Positions 36,734 through 45,487 of a stretch of 64,000 bases of DNA are shown here, piece after piece. The stretch's first letter is position 1. Each line of letters starts with the position of its first letter. Position numbers and translations under genes: made by a program. Origin of the DNA: Rouxiella silvae (lineage in GTDB: Bacteria; Pseudomonadota; Gammaproteobacteria; Enterobacterales; Enterobacteriaceae); contig NZ_MRWD01000018.1 of assembly GCF_002093625.1 (NCBI RefSeq), forward strand, positions 21,707 to 85,706, given 5' to 3'. The notes beneath the pieces were generated by a model that worked only from the letters and a program-made list of their open reading frames with translations, did not search any database and was not told the DNA's origin.

Positions 36734-37771
36734 ATGCCCAGCCAAACGCGCGAACAAAATAGTCATACAGAAAATTTGCTCGACGTGAGCCAACTCAACA
36801 CCCAGATCCACACGTCGCGTGGCAGTTTAAACGCGATCCAGAATGTCAGTTTTACCCTCAAGCCGGGAGAAATTCTGGGGTTGGTGGGCGAATCCGGCTC
36901 GGGAAAAAGCGTTACTCTCCGCTCCTTGCTGCGCCTGATGCCCGCCAACGCCGAGGTAAGCGGTTCGGTAAAGTGGCAGGGGCGAGAAATTTCGACCATG
37001 AAACCCGCCGAGCTGCGCGCGATTCGCGGTGGTGAAATCGCGATGATTTTTCAGGAGCCGATGATTGCCCTGAATCCAGTGCTCACCGTTTGGCGACAGA
37101 TTGAAGAGAGCCTGCATGCGCACACCGACCTGAATCGCAAACAACGCCGCCTGCGGGCCGTTGAGCTGTTGAATCAGGTGGGTATTCCAGCACCGGAGTT
37201 GCGCCTTGATGACTATCCGCACCAGTTTTCGGGCGGCATGCGCCAACGCGTGATGATAGCCATCGCGCTTGCCGGTAACCCGCGCCTGCTGCTAGCCGAT
37301 GAACCGACTACTGCGCTCGACGTCACCATTCAGGAGCAAATCCTTAAGCTTTTGTTCAGCCTACGCGACGAACTCGGCATGGGCATTATCTTTGTGACGC
37401 ACGACCTCGGCGTAGTGGCGCAGCTGTGCGACAGGGTGGCGGTAATGTATGCCGGACGGATTGTTGAAAGCGCACCCGTGGGCGAAATTTTTAGCCGCCC
37501 TCGCCATCCTTATACTCAGGGGCTGATTGCGTCCGTGCCACAAAGCGGCGGCGAGCGAAAACCGCTGCTGTCGATCGAGGGGACGCCACCTTCGCTGCTT
37601 AATCTGCCACAGGGTTGCAGCTTCGGCCCGCGCTGTCGCTATAAAACTGATCTCTGTCAGCAGCGGGTTCCGGATCTGGACGCGTTAAATCCACTGCATC
37701 AGGTCGCGTGCCATCATCATGCTGATTTGCTTGCCTCTTTATCGCCACAGCCGCTGTCGGCGGGGGTATAA
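36734..37771 (+). CDS. Peptide ABC transporter ATPase (DppD/OppD type)
   Basis: A 345-residue ATPase: Walker [22 protein letters not shown]-loop [12 protein letters not shown], signature [16 protein letters not shown], Walker [14 protein letters not shown], then the oligopeptide-type C-terminal region with a Cys cluster in [18 protein letters not shown], which in this family can bind an iron-sulfur cluster. It energises the permeases with its neighbour at 37773, which starts one base after its stop codon. Confidence 0.94.
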   Translation: MPSQTREQNSHTENLLDVSQLNTQIHTSRGSLNAIQNVSFTLKPGEILGLVGESGSGKSVTLRSLLRLMPANAEVSGSVKWQGREISTMKPAELRAIRGGEIAMIFQEPMIALNPVLTVWRQIEESLHAHTDLNRKQRRLRAVELLNQVGIPAPELRLDDYPHQFSGGMRQRVMIAIALAGNPRLLLADEPTTALDVTIQEQILKLLFSLRDELGMGIIFVTHDLGVVAQLCDRVAVMYAGRIVESAPVGEIFSRPRHPYTQGLIASVPQSGGERKPLLSIEGTPPSLLNLPQGCSFGPRCRYKTDLCQQRVPDLDALNPLHQVACHHHADLLASLSPQPLSAGV

Positions 37772-37772
37772 C

Positions 37773-38771
37773 ATGAGTGATATTTTAGTGAGTAGAACGA
37801 TACCCATCGTCAGCGTTGAAGAAGCCATGGTGCATTTTCCCATTGCCCACTCGATTCTCGAAAAAATTCAGGGCAAGCCGCGCCGCTATGTACAGGCATT
37901 AAACGGCGTGCGTCTGGAGCTGATGCGCGGTGAAACGCTAGGCGTAGTCGGGGAATCTGGATGCGGTAAATCTACCCTGGCGCGTGCCATGGTGGGTCTG
38001 CTGCAAACCAGCGAAGGTAAAATTTATTTCAACGGCAAAGATATCGCCACCCTGCACGGGAAAGCGCGGCGCAGCTTTAACCGTCAGGTGCAGATGATTT
38101 TTCAGGATCCGTACAGTTCTCTCAACCCGCGTATGACCGTCGGGCAGATGCTGACCGAGGCACTGTCGGTGCATAACATGTGCCCTAAAAAGGACATTCC
38201 TGCGCGTATTCGCCAACTGATGGAGCTGGTGCGCCTCCCGGCAGACGCCATTGATAAACTGCCGCACGAATTTTCCGGCGGTCAGCGCCAACGCATCGGC
38301 ATTAGTCGGGCATTGGCGGTCGAACCCGAGGTGTTGATCGCCGACGAACTGGTCTCGGCGCTGGACGTCTCGGTGCAGGCACAGGTGGTTAATCTGCTGC
38401 TCGACCTGCAGCAGAAGCTCAACCTGACTGTGCTGTTTGTCGCCCACGACCTGCGCCTGGTGCGGCATATTTCACACCGCGTGGCGGTGATGTATCTCGG
38501 CGAAGTGGTCGAGGTTGGCGATACAGAGACACTGTTTCAAACGCCGCTCCATCCTTATACTCAGGCCCTGCTGCGCGCTGCACCAAGCATGGATCCAACC
38601 GATCGCGGTAAAAGCGTTAGCCTGACCGGTGAACTGCCCAGCCCCCTCTCGCCGCCTCCGGGCTGTCGTTTTCATACTCGCTGTCCTAACGTTACGGACC
38701 GCTGTCGCATCGAAAGGCCAATACTGGCGTCAAAACCCGGCGGCCAGCGCGTCGCCTGTCATTTAGTGTAA
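37773..38771 (+). CDS. Peptide ABC transporter ATPase (DppF/OppF type)
   Basis: A 332-residue second ATPase: Walker A GVVGESGCGKSTLARAMVGL, Q-loop MIFQDPYSSLNPRMTVG, signature EFSGGQRQRIGISRAL, Walker B VLIADELVSALDV (Leu where most have Pro), and the terminal Cys motif PPGCRFHTRCPNVTDRC. The N-terminus MSDILVSRTIPIVSVEEAMVHFPI fits DppF-type proteins. Start ATG 37773 avoids a long overlap with the previous gene. It completes a five-gene SBP-B-C-D-F importer. Confidence 0.94.
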   Translation: MSDILVSRTIPIVSVEEAMVHFPIAHSILEKIQGKPRRYVQALNGVRLELMRGETLGVVGESGCGKSTLARAMVGLLQTSEGKIYFNGKDIATLHGKARRSFNRQVQMIFQDPYSSLNPRMTVGQMLTEALSVHNMCPKKDIPARIRQLMELVRLPADAIDKLPHEFSGGQRQRIGISRALAVEPEVLIADELVSALDVSVQAQVVNLLLDLQQKLNLTVLFVAHDLRLVRHISHRVAVMYLGEVVEVGDTETLFQTPLHPYTQALLRAAPSMDPTDRGKSVSLTGELPSPLSPPPGCRFHTRCPNVTDRCRIERPILASKPGGQRVACHLV

Positions 38772-38788
38772 GAGAAAAAGAGAAGACA

Positions 38789-39751
38789 ATGACTGATAAA
38801 ACTGCCGCTATTTCATTAGCGCTGCACGGCGGATGCGGCGTGATGGCCGAAGAAGACATGACACAGCCGGAGTGGGAAGAGGCCCGCGACCATCTCAAGC
38901 AGGCTTTGCGCGCCGGATGGCAAGTTCTGCAACAACAGGGTAGCGCCGTGGATGCAGTACAGGCCACCGTTTTAGTGATGGAAGATTCTATCTATTTTAA
39001 TGCTGGCTTCGGCGCGGCGCTTAACGCCAACGGCGAGCATGAGCTGGATGCGGCCATTATGGACGGCGCTACGTTGGCCGCCGGTGCGGTTTGCGGTGCA
39101 CGCCATATTCGTAATCCGGTGCTGGCGGCTCGCAGCCTGCTTGACGGCGGCGAGAGCGTTTTGCTCAGCGGATCCGGTGCCGACGACTATGCCCGAGATC
39201 AGGGTCTGGCCTGCGTCGAGAGTGACTATTTCACCACTCCACGCCGCGTGCAGGCGCTTGAATCTATGCGACGCCACCAGATAGCGGGCACTTTCAAAGC
39301 GGCGCGTGAATCTGAAAAACACGGCACGGTGGGCGCCGTCGCCCTCGACGCACAGGGGCATCTGGCGGCGGCAACCTCAACCGGCGGCTATACCAATAAA
39401 CCGGTTGGACGCATCGGTGACAGCCCGTTAATTGGCTCGGGCACTTACGCCCGCGACGGCGTTTGTGCCGTTTCAGGCACCGGTCAGGGTGAGTATTTTA
39501 TCCGCAACGTGATGGCCTACGATATTGCCGCACGCATGATTTATGCCGGCGAAAAGCTGCAAACGGCCTCCGAGCATCTGGTGATGGGTGAATTTCGCGA
39601 CCTTGGCGTAGGTGCTGGCGTTATTGCCATTGATGCCAACGGCCAGGTCAGCGCGCCCTACAATACGCTCGGCATGTTCCGCGCATGGGTCACCGAAGAC
39701 GGGCGTGGCGTTGTAGCAAGCCATCATCAGCTCTATGACTTCGACCTGTGA
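38789..39751 (+). CDS. Isoaspartyl aminopeptidase / L-asparaginase, plant type (IaaA-like)
   Basis: A 320-residue Ntn-hydrolase that self-cleaves to expose the catalytic Thr180 in HGTVGAVALD. Other family marks are LHGGCGVMAEE at the start, FNAGFGAALNANGEHELDAAIMDG, and STGGYTNKPVGRIGDSPLIGSGTYA. Members remove beta-aspartyl residues from isoaspartyl dipeptides and hydrolyse asparagine. In E. coli, iaaA lies beside gsiABCD, the glutathione importer, so placement next to a peptide importer echoes that operon. Here it follows the ATPase gene by 17 bases and is part of the same transcript. Confidence 0.93.
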   Translation: MTDKTAAISLALHGGCGVMAEEDMTQPEWEEARDHLKQALRAGWQVLQQQGSAVDAVQATVLVMEDSIYFNAGFGAALNANGEHELDAAIMDGATLAAGAVCGARHIRNPVLAARSLLDGGESVLLSGSGADDYARDQGLACVESDYFTTPRRVQALESMRRHQIAGTFKAARESEKHGTVGAVALDAQGHLAAATSTGGYTNKPVGRIGDSPLIGSGTYARDGVCAVSGTGQGEYFIRNVMAYDIAARMIYAGEKLQTASEHLVMGEFRDLGVGAGVIAIDANGQVSAPYNTLGMFRAWVTEDGRGVVASHHQLYDFDL

Positions 39752-39875
39752 TTAAATTGAACAATAATTAACATTGACCTTGGCTTCACCGTTGATATCT
39801 TAAGGTATTGAAATTTTCCCGCACTGAATTGACGTGCCTCGCGTCATTACCGTGTGATATCGCAGGTGAATAAGC

Positions 39876-40688
39876 ATGAGCATTACTCCTCATTCCAGGC
39901 CGGTTATAGGTGTGACGTTAGACAGCGAAGAAGCCGGTGGTTATGCCGATTATCCGTGGTATGCACTGCGTCAAAACTACATGGCCAGCCTGGCGGAGCT
40001 GGGTGCCGTTCCGCTCGCGCTGCCCCACCACGGCGAGCTGGCCGATGAATTTTTGGCCCTGTGTGATGGAATCATCGTGACAGGCGGTGCGTTCGACGTG
40101 CCGCCGGAACTTTTTAATGAGCAGCAAAGCAGTGACCAGGTTCGATTAAAACCGGCGCGTACACTGTTTGAAAGCGCGATTGTTAAAGGGGCCATGCTCC
40201 GCGACATGCCGCTGCTGGGGATTTGTGGCGGCGAGCAACTGCTGGCCGTACTGACCGGTGGAACGCTTATTCAGCACATCCCCGATGCGTTACCCGACGC
40301 TTTAGAGCACAGCACCACGGCAGACACCGAAAATGCGGGCGGCAAGAAACGCGCCCGTCATCCGGTTGAAATCCTTGAGAATACGCGACTTAGCAAGTTA
40401 GTCAGCGCTCGCACATATGAGGTGAACAGTTCGCATCATCAGGCCGTGAAAACGCTGGGATCAGGCTGCCGCGTTAATGCGGTGTCTCCAGACGGGGTAA
40501 TTGAAGGCATTGAGTGCGATGACTATTATTTCTGCCTCGGCGTGCAGTGGCATCCGGAGTATTTGCAGAATGAGCAAGACCGCCAACTGCTGAAAGCTTT
40601 TGTAGAAGCTGCCGATGACTACAAAAATGCGCGTCGCTCTTCGGGCAAAGCGATGGCCAAAGCCATGAACCTTTCTCACGGGAAATAA
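39876..40688 (+). CDS. Class C26 gamma-glutamyl peptide hydrolase (PuuD-like)
   Basis: A 270-residue glutamine-amidotransferase-fold hydrolase of the PuuD/peptidase C26 type, which cleaves gamma-glutamyl amide bonds. The triad is visible: Cys117 in LGICGGEQLLAV, and His226 and Glu228 in GVQWHPEYL. DGIIVTGGAFDVPPELF is the C26 analogue of the PuuD oxyanion region. AGGTGA precedes the ATG. A 124-base gap before it could carry a secondary promoter but has no terminator. With the isoaspartyl aminopeptidase and DD-peptidase it makes three isopeptide- or D-residue-directed hydrolases behind one peptide importer. Confidence 0.9.
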   Translation: MSITPHSRPVIGVTLDSEEAGGYADYPWYALRQNYMASLAELGAVPLALPHHGELADEFLALCDGIIVTGGAFDVPPELFNEQQSSDQVRLKPARTLFESAIVKGAMLRDMPLLGICGGEQLLAVLTGGTLIQHIPDALPDALEHSTTADTENAGGKKRARHPVEILENTRLSKLVSARTYEVNSSHHQAVKTLGSGCRVNAVSPDGVIEGIECDDYYFCLGVQWHPEYLQNEQDRQLLKAFVEAADDYKNARRSSGKAMAKAMNLSHGK

Positions 40689-40694
40689 CAGCCG

Positions 40695-41246
40695 ATGTTT
40701 GCCGTTGAAAACGCAAAACAAATTAAGCACTGGCTCGATAAACTGGGCATTGACAGCGAAGTGATTGCTCACCGCACTCTGCCGTTCTTCCCTGAGGTTG
40801 ATAGCGCTTCTCTCGTCACCGCCGAGACCAATGCCGAAGGCAAAGCCTTTCTTTTAACGCCAGAGGCGGCAGCAGCCTGGTGGAAACTGCGTGAATCTGC
40901 CAAGGCTGTAGGCATTGACCTTAATCTGGTATCGGCATGGCGCAGCGTTGACTATCAAATGGACCTTATCCGCAAGAAACAGCAGTTGGGTATTGCTCCC
41001 GCCGAATTTTTCAGCTATCTCGCCCCTCCCGGCTGCAGCGAACACCACACCGGCTGCGCCATTGACATCAATACCCCAGGATGTGATGAGGTCAGCGGCG
41101 TATTTGGCGAAACACCTGCCTTTGAATGGCTGCAACAACATGCGGGCGAATTCGGCTTTGTGATGTCATTCCCCCTTAACAACCCGTGGGGATTTATTGA
41201 CGAACCCTGGCACTGGTGCTGGCATCCGGCGTCTCAGCGAGACTGA
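40695..41246 (+). CDS. M15-family D-Ala-D-Ala carboxypeptidase (VanY/LdcB type)
   Basis: A 183-residue zinc peptidase of the M15B family. Zinc and catalytic residues are visible in SEHHTGCAIDI (His118, Asp124) and IDEPWHWCWH (Glu170, His173), with SAWRSVDYQMDLI upstream. Family members trim D-Ala or similar residues from peptidoglycan peptides. There is no signal peptide, so the enzyme is likely cytoplasmic, which suits action on imported peptides rather than on the wall. It starts six bases after the C26 gene. The last 13 bases overlap the converging CPBP gene. Confidence 0.9.
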   Translation: MFAVENAKQIKHWLDKLGIDSEVIAHRTLPFFPEVDSASLVTAETNAEGKAFLLTPEAAAAWWKLRESAKAVGIDLNLVSAWRSVDYQMDLIRKKQQLGIAPAEFFSYLAPPGCSEHHTGCAIDINTPGCDEVSGVFGETPAFEWLQQHAGEFGFVMSFPLNNPWGFIDEPWHWCWHPASQRD

Positions 41247-42055
41247 TAAAACGGATAAGTGAACAGCAATAAATGGCAGAGGTTAAGCCCAAAGTGAAAT
41301 AGGGTTGAGACCCACAGTCTGCCGCTCCACATCCAGGCCAGCCCATAAATAAGACCAGATAACGCGGCGAAGATCACCAGTAACGTGCCACCGGCGAGGT
41401 GGGCAAGACCGAAGACCAGCGCAACAATCAGCAGCGCCGGAACGTCTCCCAACCATCCCGCCACGCGCTGCTGTAGATAGCCCCGAAACAGTGCCTCTTC
41501 AGCAAACGAAACAAAAAACAGATTTGCCAGCATAAAACTGCCTAGCCAATCGGGGAAATGCGGCTCAATGCGCAGGCCACCGAGCATCACTGCCACCAGC
41601 AGTAAAAGGGGGATGCTCGCCGCTAACAGCAGCCACTGCCAGATTCGGGGGCTGAATCTGCTTTTTACAAACAGCAGGCTCGGCAACGCTGCCAGCAACA
41701 CAAATGGCAGCAGCGCCTTGTCAAAATTAAAATACAGGGTAAATGGCGCACTGTGTGGCCCCGTTTTCACGGCGTCGAGTATTTTGGGATTAAAGAATCC
41801 GGGGATAAGATGCCCAAATAAAGCCAGCCCGGCGGCAAGCAGCAAAGCTTCTGCGCCTAGCGTTAATGCACGCGAACGTCCCTGCGCATGCATTCTTACT
41901 CGCGCAATCAGTACAATAATACCGAGGATAATCAAACCTCGAAGATCGACAACGCCTGCTGCGCATGCCCATCCCACACTGATAACGCCCAACAGTAACG
42001 CCAGTGTGCGCTGCACGGGCAAGACAGCCAATGAGCCGGCTAGTATCCACCACAT
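41234..42055 (-). CDS. CPBP-family intramembrane metalloprotease (CAAX-like)
   Basis: A 273-residue membrane protein with about eight hydrophobic segments. The Abi/CPBP motifs are present: motif 1 SFAEEALFRGYLQQRV, with the Glu pair and Arg, and motif 2 VFGLAHLAGG with a metal-binding His. In bacteria such proteins act in bacteriocin self-immunity, regulated proteolysis or are uncharacterised. It is transcribed alone, tail to tail with the M15 peptidase. Function beyond the family is unknown. Confidence 0.85.
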   Translation of the reverse strand: MWWILAGSLAVLPVQRTLALLLGVISVGWACAAGVVDLRGLIILGIIVLIARVRMHAQGRSRALTLGAEALLLAAGLALFGHLIPGFFNPKILDAVKTGPHSAPFTLYFNFDKALLPFVLLAALPSLLFVKSRFSPRIWQWLLLAASIPLLLLVAVMLGGLRIEPHFPDWLGSFMLANLFFVSFAEEALFRGYLQQRVAGWLGDVPALLIVALVFGLAHLAGGTLLVIFAALSGLIYGLAWMWSGRLWVSTLFHFGLNLCHLLLFTYPFYQSR

Positions 42056-42200
42056 TTGAGTCTCTCCTTATCTGTAGCAGCTATTCTGCGGCGCTCATTA
42101 TAGGTGATATTTCACGCTCAAACTTGTACATTACGACAATCGAAATAACAATAAAGTATTGATAAACATTTAAAAAATTCAACAAGGCGAGAAACGAACA

Positions 42201-42755
42201 ATGGAACTGGAACTCTCTATTGATAACCTTTACCTAAAAATATTAACCCCAGAAGACGCGCCGCAGGTGCAGAACTATTTTGCCGTCAATCATAACCACT
42301 TGGCTCCTTGGGAACCGCTAAGGCCGGAAAACTTCTATTCTCGCGCTCAGGTGCATCAGCGGCTCGTCAACAGCCAGGCCGAAGCGGCGCTCGGCAGCAG
42401 CTATCAGTTTGGGATCATGAGCCATATCAGCGGCGAGATGCTGGGGGTGGTCAGTTTTACCGGCGTAGTGCGCGGCGTGTTTCAGGCCTGTCATTTAGGC
42501 TATTCGTTAGCAGAGAACCAGCAGGGTCGCGGCGTGATGACGCAGGCGCTTAACCGTGCCATTAAATTTATCTTTGAGGACGTTGGCCTGCATCGGATCA
42601 TGGCGGGTTATATCCCGAATAACGAAAAAAGCGCCAGCGTTCTCCAGCGCCAGGGATTCGAAAAAGAAGGCTACGCAAAATCCTATTTAAAAATAGCCGG
42701 TCAATGGCAGGATCACGTGCTGGTCTCGCTCATTAATCCTGCCCACCTTCCTTAG
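42201..42755 (+). CDS. RimJ/RimL-type GNAT N-acetyltransferase
   Basis: A 184-residue acetyl-CoA-dependent acetyltransferase collinear with E. coli RimJ: LAPWEPLRPENFYSR, VVSFTGVVRGVFQACHLGYSLAENQQGRGVMTQAL (acetyl-CoA-binding QGRG), LHRIMAGYIPNNEKSASVLQRQGFEKEGYAKSYLKI and GQWQDHVLVSL. RimJ acetylates the N-terminus of ribosomal protein S5. It is slightly shorter than E. coli RimJ (194) and diverged, so this could be the rimJ of this organism or a paralogue. Confidence 0.85.
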   Translation: MELELSIDNLYLKILTPEDAPQVQNYFAVNHNHLAPWEPLRPENFYSRAQVHQRLVNSQAEAALGSSYQFGIMSHISGEMLGVVSFTGVVRGVFQACHLGYSLAENQQGRGVMTQALNRAIKFIFEDVGLHRIMAGYIPNNEKSASVLQRQGFEKEGYAKSYLKIAGQWQDHVLVSLINPAHLP

Positions 42756-42809
42756 TCGATGGCAGTGCGGTGGTTAACCTTGATTCATAAAGGGAATAAT
42801 AAATAAGAC

Positions 42810-43214
42810 TCAGCGTAATAGTTTAAGCGAGCCGGTCAGTGACTTAATCCATTTCTCCGGTCCTGCCAACCCCAAACCGTCGAGGGTTTCCTCGGCCAAA
42901 TTTCTTTCAGGAAAATGCTGCGCATACTCATCAAAGCTGTGCATCGCGCGGGCAAAGGCAGGAAATGGCACAATCGCTACCTCACCTCCTGCCTGCATGG
43001 CTTTGTGCAGGAGCGTGCTAATTTGTTCAGCCGTGGCCTGCAGGATGGGAACCGGCAGTTTTGAACTCACGTCAATAGTCTTGCCGCTGGCATCGCTAAG
43101 CCTGCTCCCCGCCAGCGCCGGGAACTTGGCCGCTAAACCTATCGCCACCGCACTGCTGGTATTAGCCAGCAGCCCCAAAGGAAGCGTGGGATTTACAATC
43201 ACTGCAATACGCAT
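42810..43214 (-). CDS. DUF2000-family protein
   Basis: A 134-residue protein that starts MRIAVIVNPTLPLGLLANTSSAVAIG. It carries the DUF2000 pattern of a short nucleotide-binding-like start followed by ASGKTIDVSSKLPVPILQA. Function is unknown; the fold resembles peptidyl-tRNA hydrolase-like proteins. The frame also opens at a TTG (43226) behind AAGGAAAG; I prefer the ATG at 43214. It is divergent from the Lrp-type regulator at 43370, a pairing that suggests the regulator controls it. Confidence 0.75.
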   Translation of the reverse strand: MRIAVIVNPTLPLGLLANTSSAVAIGLAAKFPALAGSRLSDASGKTIDVSSKLPVPILQATAEQISTLLHKAMQAGGEVAIVPFPAFARAMHSFDEYAQHFPERNLAEETLDGLGLAGPEKWIKSLTGSLKLLR

Positions 43215-43369
43215 TGTCTCTGTCAAAATACTTTCCTTAATTACCGTTGATGCTTCAGTTCTGGTAAAAAAATCATAACGATATTGCTCAGGAAAGTGCT
43301 TCCTTTTAACCGGTGAAACGCGCTAAATTTGGAAAATCCTACCGGATTTTTAATCAGATAAGGAAATCT

Positions 43370-43843
43370 ATGCCAACTCGACTTTTTAGCCTGGCAGATA
43401 TCAAGATCCTCAAGCATCTGCAGCAGGCGGGGAGAATAACCAATCAAGAATTGGCCGATAAAGTAGGCATGGCCACCTCGCCGTGCTGGCGACGAGTGAA
43501 ACAGCTCGAAGAAAGCGGCGTGATTGCCGGATATCAGGCCGTGCTGGACCGCCGCAAACTGGGGCTGGGGATCTTGGCGTTTATTCGGGTGAAGATAGAC
43601 AGCCACAGCGAGGAGGAAGCACAGCATTTTGAGCGGCAGGTTGCGGCACTCGAGCCGGTGATTGCCTGCTACGCCGTGGCAGGCGACGCCGATTTTCTGC
43701 TGCAAGTCGTGGCCGAAGATCTCGACACTTTCTCCACCTTCGCTATGTCGACCCTCCGTCGCCTGCCGGGGATTAAAGAGATGCACACGACGCTGGTATT
43801 GCGCGAGGTGAAACCACTCACCCCGCTACCTGTGGGCATCTAA
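43370..43843 (+). CDS. Lrp/AsnC-family regulator
   Basis: A 157-residue Lrp-type regulator: helix-turn-helix DIKILKHLQQAGRITNQELADKVGMATSPCWRRVKQLEESGVIAGYQAVLD, then an RAM ligand-binding domain with YAVAGDADFLLQVVAEDLDTFSTFAM. ATG 43370 has AGGA at six bases. Lrp-type proteins bind amino acids. The probable target is the divergent DUF2000 gene; the M20 operon that ends at 43859 is convergent and less likely. Confidence 0.9.
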   Translation: MPTRLFSLADIKILKHLQQAGRITNQELADKVGMATSPCWRRVKQLEESGVIAGYQAVLDRRKLGLGILAFIRVKIDSHSEEEAQHFERQVAALEPVIACYAVAGDADFLLQVVAEDLDTFSTFAMSTLRRLPGIKEMHTTLVLREVKPLTPLPVGI

Positions 43844-43858
43844 AGGCCAACGCAGTGA

Positions 43859-44962
43859 TCAGCCTAATACCTTCTTCACGCAGCCTTTAAACACCCGCAC
43901 GCCAATTTCCAGCGCCTCAAGGTCAAAACGCATGTCAGGATGATGCAGCCCCGGCGTCAGATTGGCGCCTAATCCCCAGAATCCGGTTTTAACTTCAGTA
44001 CGCTGGCGTGGGTAATGGAAGAAATCTTCACTGCCTGGGGTAAATTTTGGCTCGGTCAGTCCTTCGACACCCAGCACCTCAACGATAGACTCGGCGATGA
44101 TTGCCGTAACGTCATCACTGACGATCGCCGCAGGCATCTCTTTCATCACGCTGATTTCAGCGGTGGCGCCAAGCGCTGCCACGCTGTGCTCAATGGCTTT
44201 CAGCACCTTGGCTTTAAGCTCCTCCATCGACTCGTTGTACTGTGAGCGCAAATCCCAGCACACTTTCGCCTCATCAGGCACAGAATTGGTGACGCCAGCA
44301 TCGCACAGGAACCGCGTCGCTTTCACACTCCAGGTCAGATTCGGTGCAAGATGAATGGTGTTTACCGCCTGCACCGCCACAACGGCCGCGTCGAGGGCAT
44401 TAATGCCAAGATGCGGGCGCGCGGCGTGCGCAGGCACACCTTTTATCGTCGCTTCTACGGTGGCGCAGGCAGAATACAGCATCGCGGGCACGGCCATGCC
44501 CATCGGACACTCTTCCTGCGGGCGAACGTGAAAACCCAGCAACATATCTACATCGTCCAGCGCGCCGCCCTCGACCATAGCCAATGCGCCAGTGCCGAGC
44601 TCTTCCGCCGGTTGAAACAGAATTTTAAGACGCCCTTTCTTGACGATGCCTTCTTTAATGACTTCCTGCGCGGTGGCCAGCACCACCGATGAGTGACCGT
44701 CGTGGCCGCAGGTGTGGCGTGCCTCCAGCCTGCCGTCAATGATGTGGCCGAGTGCGTCCATGTCGGCACGCAGCGCCATCACGGGTCCCGGCGTGCCACT
44801 GTCAAGTTCAGCGACGATACCCGTTGTGCCGTTAACACCGCGTGTGACCTTAAATCCGGCCGCCTCTAGGCTATCAGCGATGTAGGCCGAGGTTTTAAAT
44901 TCTACAAATCCCAATTCGGGAATTTGATGTAAATGTTGATAGTGTTGCAGCGTTTTAGACAC
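43859..44962 (-). CDS. M20D-family amidohydrolase (hippuricase/IAA-amino-acid hydrolase type)
   Basis: A 367-residue metal-dependent amidohydrolase that cleaves N-acyl or amide bonds of amino acids. Metal motifs are visible in ALRADMDALG, TCGHDGHSSVVLA, FQPAEELGTGALAMVEGG and GFHVRP, with PHLGINALDAAVVAVQAVNTI in the lid domain. The start is GTG at 44962 with GGGAGA upstream. It follows yjiHG on the same strand; E. coli has the isoaspartyl dipeptidase iadA in that position, so another hydrolase replaces it here. The promoter upstream of yjiH looks sigma-54-dependent, suggesting nitrogen scavenging. Confidence 0.9.
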   Translation of the reverse strand: MSKTLQHYQHLHQIPELGFVEFKTSAYIADSLEAAGFKVTRGVNGTTGIVAELDSGTPGPVMALRADMDALGHIIDGRLEARHTCGHDGHSSVVLATAQEVIKEGIVKKGRLKILFQPAEELGTGALAMVEGGALDDVDMLLGFHVRPQEECPMGMAVPAMLYSACATVEATIKGVPAHAARPHLGINALDAAVVAVQAVNTIHLAPNLTWSVKATRFLCDAGVTNSVPDEAKVCWDLRSQYNESMEELKAKVLKAIEHSVAALGATAEISVMKEMPAAIVSDDVTAIIAESIVEVLGVEGLTEPKFTPGSEDFFHYPRQRTEVKTGFWGLGANLTPGLHHPDMRFDLEALEIGVRVFKGCVKKVLG

Positions 44963-45019
44963 GAAATAGTCTCCCGTTAAAATATTCGGTAATGCATATC
45001 AGAGGTCGTAGTCGAGTTA

Positions 45020-45487
45020 TCAGGAAACAATTCGCATAACAATCATGGCAATAATTGAGTTGAGCACGCTAGTCAGCATCAGCAGCGGCCAGTACTTCTT
45101 TGGCACATCGGCCACGCCCAACAGACGTCCCATATACTGCAGCTGCGCGCCCATCAGGAAAATGGCCGGTGCCAGAATGGTTAGCTGCGCAGGGTCTAAT
45201 GTGCCCTTGGTTAACAGGCTAATCGCCACACCGGTTCCGGCAGAAGACGACAACCACGCAGTCAGCAGAACGGTAACCGCTTCACCCGGTAATCCCAGCA
45301 GGCCCATTAAAGGTGCAAAAAGATGACCCACGAAATTCATTACGCCCAGCAGGTTGAGAATTTCGGTAATAACGTAGGCCATGATGACATTGGGCATCAG
45401 GTTGTTAATGGCGATATTGAAACCTTTACGCGCACCAATAACAAAAATATCGAACGGATTATTTGAAACTTTGGCTACATTACTCAT
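45020..45487 (-). CDS. yjiG: YjiG-family membrane protein
   Basis: A 155-residue membrane protein (E. coli YjiG is about 153) with NLMPNVIMAYVITEILNLLGVM and LLGLPGEAVTVLLTAWLSSSAGTGVAISLL, the half-gate/nucleoside-recognition domain also found in spore maturation protein B. Probably forms a transporter with YjiH, whose gene overlaps it by eight bases. Substrate is unknown; the adjacent hydrolase suggests an N-acyl amino acid or dipeptide. Confidence 0.88.
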   Translation of the reverse strand: MSNVAKVSNNPFDIFVIGARKGFNIAINNLMPNVIMAYVITEILNLLGVMNFVGHLFAPLMGLLGLPGEAVTVLLTAWLSSSAGTGVAISLLTKGTLDPAQLTILAPAIFLMGAQLQYMGRLLGVADVPKKYWPLLMLTSVLNSIIAMIVMRIVS

